62,167 nt of DNA. Source: CAYYMH01 sp964472785 (GTDB taxonomy: Bacteria > Zhuqueibacterota > Zhuqueibacteria > Thermofontimicrobiales > Thermofontimicrobiaceae). Shown here in pieces: positions 55,509 through 62,167 of this stretch (its first letter is position 1; every line of letters starts with the position of its first letter). The position numbers were made by a program, and so were the translations under genes. The notes under the pieces were generated by a model. That model saw only the letters and a list, made by a program, of their open reading frames with translations. It did no database searches and was not told the origin of the DNA. Location of the stretch: NCBI GenBank assembly GCA_964472785.1, contig CAYYMH010000023.1, positions 1-62,167 of the forward strand, in the 5' to 3' direction.

Positions 55509-56263
55509 CAAATATACCTTTTGATAAGAGACTTAAATTTTTTCATTATTTTTGTTAAACCTGATAAATTATGATTTGGCATACCCAGAATTGGATTAAC
55601 GATTTTGTTTCCAAATTCTATATGATGAGGTTCATTCATTTTTTTCTTTTCAATTAAAACGATACCAGGAAAATAATGAATTGAAAATATATGTTCCGTG
55701 TAATAATTTATGTTGAATTTATTTTTTTCTTCAGAGTACCAGGCATTTATATTATCTATAATGTTTTTACTGTACTCTATAAAAGTCCCCTTTCTCTTAT
55801 AACCTCCGCCATAACTTTTCCAGTATGAGGTATTTAAATCCTCGCATACATAATAGCCTTGCTCTTTTATATGAGGAAATAATTCAATAAATGTATTTAT
55901 CTGCTGGTTCATCATATGACCACCATCATCAATAATAATATCCATCTTTGGCGTTTGCTGTTTGATACGTTTAAGAAAATCAATATCAGATTGGTCACCA
56001 ATCTGAATAGTAATATTTTCCTCTTCCAAATTTTTACACTCAGGATTAATGTCTATTCCATAAATATTTGCATTTTTCCCAAAGTACTTTTTCCAAACTT
56101 GCAGCGATCCTCCGTGCAAAACTCCGATCTCCATTATATTGACACTTTTGTTTATGTAATTCTCAAAATATTTTTGATATATTTCAAAATAGTGTTCCCA
56201 TTTTTTAATAGAATTACCAGTATGATTTTTTACAACATCTAACAATAAATTATTGCTATGCAT
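55508..56263 (-). CDS. Class I SAM-dependent methyltransferase
   Basis: 251 residues. Motif I is IMEIGVLHGGSLQVWKKYFG (~43-62), the acidic ribose-binding end is IYGIDINPEC, and the catalytic-centre segment is MDIIIDDGGHMMNQQINTF (~103-121), typical of the CmcI/Methyltransf_24-like group common in surface glycan loci. It likely O-methylates a sugar. GGAG precedes the ATG. Confidence 0.85.
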   Translation of the reverse strand: MHSNNLLLDVVKNHTGNSIKKWEHYFEIYQKYFENYINKSVNIMEIGVLHGGSLQVWKKYFGKNANIYGIDINPECKNLEEENITIQIGDQSDIDFLKRIKQQTPKMDIIIDDGGHMMNQQINTFIELFPHIKEQGYYVCEDLNTSYWKSYGGGYKRKGTFIEYSKNIIDNINAWYSEEKNKFNINYYTEHIFSIHYFPGIVLIEKKKMNEPHHIEFGNKIVNPILGMPNHNLSGLTKIMKKFKSLIKRYI

Positions 56264-56327
56264 AGGAAAACTCCATAATTGATCATTTAAAAAATCCCCA
56301 TTAAATATTTTATTATGACAATTAAAT

Positions 56328-56999
56328 TCATTTCAACTGATTTCCTTTAATATTTTTAATCTTTCTAACCGGCACGCCCCCCATCAATGAATATGGTTCA
56401 ACATTTTTATCAACAGCCGAATTGGGAGCTATAATAGAATGATGTCCAATTGTCACACCAGGATAAATTGTGCAATTTCCACCGATATATACGTTATTTT
56501 CAATCACAATTGGCGCTACAGGACGGTACTCGGGATTTTTATCATTTAATCTTAATCCGGCAATAACTTGCTTGGCAGAGGAATGTGTCCATAATGCAGT
56601 AGAAGGACCAGCGATGTGAACGTAATCTCCAATTGTTATGTTGTCACTCCAATCTAATATATTATTAACGCCAATATAAACCTCTTCTCCTAATGTTATT
56701 TTACCCTTACCATTTCCTGTGATTTTTACACCACCTTCAATATGTGAATTCCTACCAACATTTATATTCGATAAAGACGTATTACTGCCGATAGTAACAT
56801 TATCACCCAGTATCACTCCTTTTCGTATTTTGGTATTATTCCGGATATGCACATTGCTACCATGTTTAAAATCTTTATTTATAAAGCAGCTTTTCTCAAC
56901 ACGGATTTTAAATCTCAGTTTATTAATCCAGAACCATTGGGAAATCGTGTTCTGTAAATATTGCTTATAATACCCTAAAAAATTCTTTATAGAACTCAT
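56328..56999 (-). CDS. Left-handed beta-helix acyltransferase
   Basis: 223 residues. Hexapeptide repeats run from ~50 (NVHIRNNTKIRKGVILGDNV) to VIENNVYIGGNCTIYPGVTI, SIIAPNSAVDKNV and the end MGGVPVRKIK. No separate acceptor domain. Likely sugar O-acetyltransferase. Its ATG overlaps the stop of the FemAB-like gene by 4 bp. Confidence 0.86.
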   Translation of the reverse strand: MSSIKNFLGYYKQYLQNTISQWFWINKLRFKIRVEKSCFINKDFKHGSNVHIRNNTKIRKGVILGDNVTIGSNTSLSNINVGRNSHIEGGVKITGNGKGKITLGEEVYIGVNNILDWSDNITIGDYVHIAGPSTALWTHSSAKQVIAGLRLNDKNPEYRPVAPIVIENNVYIGGNCTIYPGVTIGHHSIIAPNSAVDKNVEPYSLMGGVPVRKIKNIKGNQLK

Positions 57000-57943
57000 G
57001 AAATAAATCTGTTTAGTAATTTAAAAGCAAGCGGCTTGTGGTTTATTAAATAAATATCAAAAATATCTTTGCTAAATCCTTTTTTAAAATTATAAATCCC
57101 TGGTAACCTTTCAGGTTCAATGTAACAAAGATCATAATATTTGCATCCCTTATTTCTCATAAATTTAATAGCTTCCCATTGAAGCAATTCACCCTGACCA
57201 AGGTTCTTTGTGTTTTTCGCATTATTGCCAAGCCAATAATAACTATAATTCTTATCGGAAACAATGCCGACATTAGCAATCTGTTCACTTTTCTTATATG
57301 CGACAAATATATCCAGACTAATATTTTGAGATTTAAAAAACATGTCCTTAATGAATTCATAACTCAATTGTCTAACAGAGAAGCTTTTTGAGGCTGTTTC
57401 ATATAGTTCATAAAATTTCATTAAGTCGGTTTTGTTATCGATAGATTTAATATATACACCCTTCTTAGCTGCCTTTCTTACCATGTTGCGCCGCTTACTA
57501 TTAATATCACTTTTCCAGATTTCTTCTTCGTCCTGTTTAAGGTCTATTATCAATGTTTTCTTTTTAGTGGATTGGATTTTATGGTAGTTAGCGTTAAATT
57601 CGGGGACGTTTGGTAAAGTAAATATTTGGCTATGGGCAAATAAGTGTCGATCTGTTGCGAAAAAACCTTTTGAAATTTTAATAGGTTTTGAAAATATCCA
57701 ACTGCCATTTGGAATAAGGTGAAATTGACCAGAATATCTTTTTGACAATATTTTTTTATATATTGTTTCGTGATAAGGGCAAATGCCAGTTAGTTTTTTC
57801 TTTTCAAAGTAGCCCAAATAGAAAAAATTCGTATCATAATATTTTGCTACTAATAAATTCCAATCGGGCCAATGGGTTGGTGATGAGAAATTTTCTTGAA
57901 GGAATTCTTCTGCTCGTTTATTTGATATTTTGTTTATAGCCAT
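56996..57943 (-). CDS. FemAB/GNAT-like acyltransferase
   Basis: 315 residues with the paired-GNAT pattern of FemAB and Acetyltransf_6 proteins: IWKSDINSKRRNMVRKAAKK (~143-162) is the diagnostic basic helix, followed by FYELYETASKSFSVRQLSYE and GQGELLQWEAIKFMRNKGCK and YDLCYIEPE. In EPS loci this type adds acyl or aminoacyl groups to a sugar amine. It sits next to a DegT aminotransferase, which would provide the amino sugar. Confidence 0.78.
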   Translation of the reverse strand: MAINKISNKRAEEFLQENFSSPTHWPDWNLLVAKYYDTNFFYLGYFEKKKLTGICPYHETIYKKILSKRYSGQFHLIPNGSWIFSKPIKISKGFFATDRHLFAHSQIFTLPNVPEFNANYHKIQSTKKKTLIIDLKQDEEEIWKSDINSKRRNMVRKAAKKGVYIKSIDNKTDLMKFYELYETASKSFSVRQLSYEFIKDMFFKSQNISLDIFVAYKKSEQIANVGIVSDKNYSYYWLGNNAKNTKNLGQGELLQWEAIKFMRNKGCKYYDLCYIEPERLPGIYNFKKGFSKDIFDIYLINHKPLAFKLLNRFIS

Positions 57944-57987
57944 GGTTAAAACATTAATAATTTGACGTTACAGTCGAGATGTTGGTT

Positions 57988-59139
57988 CTATTTATTTTTC
58001 CATTTCATTAAAACTTTCAAGACATAATCCACTTCATTATTCATCAAATCCGCGTGCAAAGGCAACGTAATGAACTTTTCATGCTCTGCTTCAATGTACG
58101 GACAATTATGACCCCATCTTGCGAACAATGGCTGCAATGATAACGGCGTATAATGACAGCCAGTAGCAATGCCTCTGGATTTTAGATAAATCATTAAGTC
58201 ATCTCTGTTTTGCGCTCTGATACCGAACATTTGATAGATATATTTTTCCGGTTGATAGGGGAGAAGGGGATTTATACCAGTCAAGTTTTTAATGCCATCC
58301 ATATAGCGACGGATAATTTCGGATCGTTTTCGATTGAAGCGAGGCAGTTTTTCCAGTTGCGCTAATCCGATCGTTGCAGCCAGATCATTCATATTGTATT
58401 TATAACCCAATACATTCAATTCATAGAACCAGTGCATTGCGTCTTTGTTGGCCTCCGTATATGTCTGAGCCGTTTTCCAGTTGTCTTTATCAATGCCGAC
58501 CCAGCGCATGGCTTTTACATCTTTAAATAACTCCGGGTCATCAGTCACCATCATTCCACCATCGCCCGTAGTCATACACTTTTTTTCTTCAAAACTAAAG
58601 CAACCAACATCGCCCCATGTACCGAGTGTTTTTCCTTTGTATTTACCACCGGCGGTATGAGCACAGTCCTCAATAATTTTTAGATCTTTACCCTTTGCCC
58701 ATGAAATCAGTTCATCCATTGGCACCGGATGCCCCGCATAATGTACCGGGATCACTGCAACACAGTCTTTGTCATATTTTTTCTCCAGATCTTCCAGACT
58801 CATACCCAATGTTACCGGATCAGAATCAACGAAAACAGGAACCAGATTGTTGTACAAAACGGCCGAAGCTGTCGATGAAAATGTGAGTGCAGGAACGAGT
58901 ACCTTCTTGCCTTTGGGAAATGCAAAAACTCGCAGCGAGAGATGCAGAGCCGCCGTTGCCGAATTGAGTCCGATTGCCATTCGGGCGCCGATAAAATCTG
59001 CCCATTTTCTCTCAAACTCCTCGACCTTTGGTCCCAACCCAATCCAGGAACGGTCAAACGTCTCTTTAATGTTTTCCAGTTCCTCCTGCCCAACTGAAGG
59101 TTTGAATAGTCGTATATTCATAATTCCGTATTTTTTCAT
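57988..59139 (-). CDS. DegT/DnrJ/EryC1 PLP sugar aminotransferase
   Basis: 383 residues with the fold-type I motifs ALNSATAALHLSLR, IEDCAHTAGGKYKG and CFSFEEKKCMTTGDGGMMVT, where the second Lys binds PLP. It uses a keto-sugar and an amino donor to make an amino sugar. Because the catalytic Lys is present and no Fe-S cysteine cluster is seen, it is not an RfbH-type 3-dehydratase, so the CDP-4-keto-6-deoxyglucose made upstream is probably aminated. Start is ATG at 59139 or the internal ATG at 59121. Confidence 0.88.
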   Translation of the reverse strand: MKKYGIMNIRLFKPSVGQEELENIKETFDRSWIGLGPKVEEFERKWADFIGARMAIGLNSATAALHLSLRVFAFPKGKKVLVPALTFSSTASAVLYNNLVPVFVDSDPVTLGMSLEDLEKKYDKDCVAVIPVHYAGHPVPMDELISWAKGKDLKIIEDCAHTAGGKYKGKTLGTWGDVGCFSFEEKKCMTTGDGGMMVTDDPELFKDVKAMRWVGIDKDNWKTAQTYTEANKDAMHWFYELNVLGYKYNMNDLAATIGLAQLEKLPRFNRKRSEIIRRYMDGIKNLTGINPLLPYQPEKYIYQMFGIRAQNRDDLMIYLKSRGIATGCHYTPLSLQPLFARWGHNCPYIEAEHEKFITLPLHADLMNNEVDYVLKVLMKWKNK

Positions 59140-59145
59140 TTCAAA

Positions 59146-59712
59146 TTAAACATTATTATCAATACCAGCATACTTTTCGACAAAGTTCTTAAAAGTCATA
59201 TTTTGTTTATCTTTTTCCGAAAGCATTGGATTGTCAATTTTCCATTTAATTGCAATATCCGGATCATTCCACAAAATTCCACCTTCATCATCCGGTTTGT
59301 AAATACTATCGACTTTGTACAAAATTTCACTTTTTGATGTAAGCGTACAAAATCCGTGGGCAAAACCTTTTGGAATGTAAACCATTTTTTGGTTGGATTC
59401 TGTGAGTTCGATTGAATCCCAATGTCCAAATGTCGAAGAGTTGTTCCTCAAATCCACGAATACATCAAGTACCGCGCCTCGAATACAGCGCACAAGTTTT
59501 GTTTCTGTATACGGCGGAAATTGAAAATGCAATCCTCGGATGATTCCTTTTTGTGTTGAACACGAATGATTTTCTTGCACCCACTTCTGATGAAGTCCTT
59601 TTTGACGAAATATTTCTTCATCATAAGTTCTCATAAAGAAACCGCGTTTATCGAGATGTGGCTCTAATTCAATGATATAAGTTCCTGATATTTTTCCTTT
59701 GATGAATTTCAT
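59146..59712 (-). CDS. rfbC: RfbC-like 3,5-epimerase of deoxysugar nucleotides
   Basis: 188 residues, cupin fold: PHLDKRGFFMRTYDEEIF (~18-35), QENHSCSTQKGIIRGLHFQF with the catalytic His, RCIRGAVLDVFVDLR and YIPKGFAHGFCTL. The family converts dTDP-4-keto-6-deoxyglucose to the L-form, but here it sits in a CDP-sugar cluster, so the substrate is probably the CDP-keto sugar, which would then go to the aminotransferase. Confidence 0.86.
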   Translation of the reverse strand: MKFIKGKISGTYIIELEPHLDKRGFFMRTYDEEIFRQKGLHQKWVQENHSCSTQKGIIRGLHFQFPPYTETKLVRCIRGAVLDVFVDLRNNSSTFGHWDSIELTESNQKMVYIPKGFAHGFCTLTSKSEILYKVDSIYKPDDEGGILWNDPDIAIKWKIDNPMLSEKDKQNMTFKNFVEKYAGIDNNV

Positions 59713-59714
59713 TT

Positions 59715-60809
59715 TTAGACCAGCGCCCAGTCAATTTTTTTGTCTTGTGCAATTTTGGTATAGGATGATATTTGTTGTGTACATAGCTGATAAATATCGT
59801 TTTCACTGGTAAACGATTTATGCCAGTCAATAGTAAACTGCAAACTATCCGTAATCTCAAACGTTGGTTTCCATTTTAAAATTTTGTTTGCTTTGCTGCA
59901 ATCTAATTTAAGCGAATGCGCTTCGTGAGGAGCATTTTCTTTTGTGACGATTTTATAGCGTCCCTTCCAATGAAGGGTGATAAAATCAATGATTTCATGA
60001 ACAGTCATTTCCTCAGTTCCATCTGGACCAAAATTCCATGCACTTCCAAATTCATTACCCGATTCATATAACTTTTTCATAAGCAACAGATAGCCAGATA
60101 ATGGTTCAAGAACATGTTGCCAGGGGCGAGTTGCACCAGGATTTCGAATGATACAGGTTTCGTTTTTGGTGATCGCTCTGACAATATCCGGGATTAATCT
60201 ATCTTCTGCCCAGTCACCGCCGCCAATGACATTTCCAGCCCGGGCACTGGCAATTTGAATATCTCTATCGTTAAAGAAAGACTTACGATAAGAATCAATA
60301 ATAATTTCTGCGCATGCCTTGCTGCTGCTGTAAGGGTCATGACCGCCCAAAGCATCATTTTCCCGGTATCCCCAAACCCATTCTTTGTTTTCATAACATT
60401 TATCGGAAGTGACAATCACAACTGCTTTGACAGATTTTTGCTGGCGAATGATTTCCAATAAGTTCACCAACCCAAGAACGTTGGTTTGATAGGTGGTAAT
60501 CGGATCGATATATGACGCACGAACAAGCGGCTGAGCAGCTAAATGGAAAATGATTTCAGGATTTATCTGTTTTACAGATTGATTCAAATGTTCAAAATCG
60601 CGGACATCACCAATGATGCTGGTTATGTTATTTTCTAATCCAGCTAATTCAAATAGCGCCGGTGTTGTTTCAGGAACTAACGCATAACCAAAAACGCTTG
60701 CACCAAGCTCCCGGAGCCAAATTGAAAGCCAGCTCCCTTTAAACCCGGTATGCCCTGTGATAAATACTTTTTTATCCTTGTAAAAAGATCGGAGTTGGTT
60801 CTTATTCAT
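59715..60809 (-). CDS. rfbG: CDP-glucose 4,6-dehydratase
   Basis: 364 residues, extended SDR: FITGHTGFKGSWLSIWLREL (~17-36), with NAD-binding TGHTGFKGSW, VIVTSDKCYENKEWVWGYRE (~131-150) containing the catalytic Tyr/Lys region (DPYSSSKACAE) and SARAGNVIGGGDWAEDRL. These are RfbG hallmarks. It makes CDP-4-keto-6-deoxyglucose from the product of rfbF. Overlaps rfbF by 8 bp. Confidence 0.92.
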   Translation of the reverse strand: MNKNQLRSFYKDKKVFITGHTGFKGSWLSIWLRELGASVFGYALVPETTPALFELAGLENNITSIIGDVRDFEHLNQSVKQINPEIIFHLAAQPLVRASYIDPITTYQTNVLGLVNLLEIIRQQKSVKAVVIVTSDKCYENKEWVWGYRENDALGGHDPYSSSKACAEIIIDSYRKSFFNDRDIQIASARAGNVIGGGDWAEDRLIPDIVRAITKNETCIIRNPGATRPWQHVLEPLSGYLLLMKKLYESGNEFGSAWNFGPDGTEEMTVHEIIDFITLHWKGRYKIVTKENAPHEAHSLKLDCSKANKILKWKPTFEITDSLQFTIDWHKSFTSENDIYQLCTQQISSYTKIAQDKKIDWALV

Positions 60810-61587
60810 TCCAGACTTTCCACTTTGGATTTGTTTTCCAAAGATTATTTAAATATTGATAATCACGGTACGTATCCATACACTGCCAGAAATCTTTATG
60901 GCGAAATACAGAAAGCTGATTCTCTGCAGTCAGATTCTCTATCGGTTCCCGTTCCAGGTCGCAAGTCAGATCATCCGGGATGTGGTCGATAAATTCTTTT
61001 TTAAAAACGAAAAACCCACCATTAATCATTTTTTCATCGGCGATAACGGTCGCTTTTTCTTTAAATTTTTGAACCATATTTCCATTCACTTTGAGATCAC
61101 CAAAACGGGAAGGCGGAAAAACCCCGGTAACTGTTCCGATAGTATTTTGATTTTTGTGAAACTCGAACAGCTTATCAATGTTAACATTCGCAACCGCATC
61201 CCCGTAAGTTAACATGAACCGATCCTCGTTTACGTACTTTGCGGCTAATTTCACCCGATAGCCCGTCATGGAATCGGCTCCGGTTTCAGCCAAGGTCACT
61301 TTCCAATTTTGTTCAGTGTGATTATTGTGAACACAGATTTCTTCCTGATTGCCAAGATGAATTGTGATATCATTGTTGTAATAAAAATAATTGATGAAAT
61401 AATCACGAATTACATTTCCCTTGTATCCCAGCGCTAAAACAAATTCATTAAATCCGAAAAAGGAATAAAGTTTCATAATATGCCACAAAATCGGCTTGCC
61501 ACCGATTTCAACCATTGGCTTTGGCTTATATTCTGTTTCTTCCCGAAGGCGGGTTCCCATGCCGCCGCATAGAATAATAACCTTCAA
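60802..61587 (-). CDS. rfbF: Glucose-1-phosphate cytidylyltransferase
   Basis: About 261 residues. The nucleotidyltransferase motif ILCGGMGTRLREETEYKPKP is followed by MVEIGGKPILWHIMKLYSFF, LTYGDAVANVNIDKL (metal site) and GTVTGVFPPSRFGDL, all typical of RfbF. It forms CDP-glucose from CTP and glucose-1-phosphate. The TTG at 61587 is chosen because GAGGGG lies 5 nt upstream and LKVIILCGG is the family's normal start; an in-frame ATG at 61647 would include 20 non-conserved residues. It is the first gene of the synthesis operon. Confidence 0.92.
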   Translation of the reverse strand: MKVIILCGGMGTRLREETEYKPKPMVEIGGKPILWHIMKLYSFFGFNEFVLALGYKGNVIRDYFINYFYYNNDITIHLGNQEEICVHNNHTEQNWKVTLAETGADSMTGYRVKLAAKYVNEDRFMLTYGDAVANVNIDKLFEFHKNQNTIGTVTGVFPPSRFGDLKVNGNMVQKFKEKATVIADEKMINGGFFVFKKEFIDHIPDDLTCDLEREPIENLTAENQLSVFRHKDFWQCMDTYRDYQYLNNLWKTNPKWKVWNE

Positions 61588-62101
61588 ATTTTCCCCTCTG
61601 AGTTTATTAACTCGACATTTATTAAAATTCTGTGAACATATAGGCACAGCTCCGCCACGTCAGTCCCAAATTCAGTGGAACAAAAATGGCAGATTTGCTG
61701 ATGATTATATTTTCATCAGTTAGCAAAAAATCACTTAGGGTTTTTTTTTACAATCGACTATTTATATATCTTGGTGCTGTCAGTGCTAAGCAGGTTATCT
61801 GCTAAAATGCAAACTCTGTGCCCAATTTCTGACACCCCTGCCAGCCGATTATAAAAAAAGTATTATTTATAATAATTTCAATAGATTAGCTAAATGATAA
61901 ATACGAAGATCATAATTTGTTGGAATGATAAATTAATTTTTGTAATATATTATGGTAGGTTAACATTTCAGATTGAAATATTAAAAATTTATATTTGGGT
62001 TGTAATTTTTTTGATTAGGCTAAGTAATCCTATTAAGATTATTAGTGACAATTGAAAAACGCAATCCATAAATTAACGTTGGAAGCCTTTAGAATGAAAA
62101 A
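61588..62101. other. Intergenic region upstream of the polysaccharide operon
   Basis: About 500 bp, very AT-rich. It contains a 7-bp hairpin (CTGATGA/TCATCAG, 61698-61719), a T-run at ~61741 on the plus strand and an AGCAG/CTGCT palindrome near 61790-61804. The operon promoter must lie here, but no clear -35/-10 pair or JUMPStart/ops element is seen. Confidence 0.5.
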
Positions 62102-62167
62102 ATGTTACAATATCAGACCTCATCCCTTTCCCAGCGAATCGCCAAAATAAAACTGGCATTAAAAGGG
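62102..62167 (+). CDS. Possible 5' end of a divergent gene (partial)
   Basis: An ATG at 62102 opens a 22-codon frame on the plus strand that runs off the window (MLQYQTSSLSQRIAKIKLAL). GGAAG lies 16 nt upstream, a little far for a ribosome site. The composition is plausible for a real N-terminus and would make this the only plus-strand gene, divergent from rfbF. Too short to identify. Confidence 0.3.
   Translation, partial: MLQYQTSSLSQRIAKIKLALKG

Overview
The window is an AT-rich stretch in which essentially every supportable gene lies on the minus strand, tightly packed with many 4-bp stop/start overlaps. It looks like a bacterium of the Fibrobacterota-Chlorobiota-Bacteroidota superphylum, probably a Calditrichota/KSB1/Ignavibacteria-like lineage. 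The evidence is surface proteins ending in the type IX-style 'NYPNPFN...SGIYFYKL' sorting domain, LruC and PorV-like proteins, a Bacteroidota-type sugar transferase, and frequent TTG starts. The taxon is inference only. In transcription order the window reads from 62 kb down to 0.

(1) 24.2-61.6 kb: a surface-polysaccharide synthesis locus. It opens with a CDP-sugar module (rfbF, rfbG, an rfbC-like epimerase, a DegT aminotransferase). It continues with decorating enzymes (FemAB-like, two hexapeptide acyltransferases, a methyltransferase, two unrelated sulfotransferases), a GT11 fucosyltransferase, several GT2 and GT4 glycosyltransferases, a Wzx flippase, a Wzy polymerase, a GT-C-like membrane enzyme, an AlgD-like GDP-mannose dehydrogenase, three asparagine-synthase-like proteins without the glutaminase Cys, two deacetylase-fold proteins, two DUF354 proteins, and an ATP-grasp/PS-decarboxylase-like pair. 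The predicted product is a sulfated, uronate/uronamide-containing heteropolysaccharide.

(2) 14.8-23.8 kb: an LruC lipoprotein with its own promoter and terminator, then an FG-GAP/Ig-repeat giant surface protein, a short Wza-like export protein and two stand-alone receiver proteins, one of them degenerate. A hairpin-plus-T-run terminator at 14.43-14.48 kb closes this unit.

(3) 3.0-14.4 kb: the export and motor operon. It encodes an outer-membrane barrel with a TPR tail, an ExeA-like ATPase, a Wzz/GumC co-polymerase, a BY-kinase, an SLBB-LCP fusion, a FliF(RBM3)-TM-FliG fusion, MotA, an initiating sugar-phosphate transferase and MotB. This is the standout. A reduced flagellar-type rotor is fused into a single polypeptide and co-encoded with its stator inside a polysaccharide export operon, with no other flagellar gene in the window. 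I infer an ion-driven motor that powers or positions polysaccharide export, or slime-based motility.

(4) 0.1-3.0 kb: a surface protein (CHB_HEX_C remnant, LamG, FGE-sulfatase, sorting domain) that has lost its 5' end exactly at the MotB stop codon. No tRNA, rRNA, CRISPR array or transposase gene was seen. Several palindromic elements occur in the gaps.
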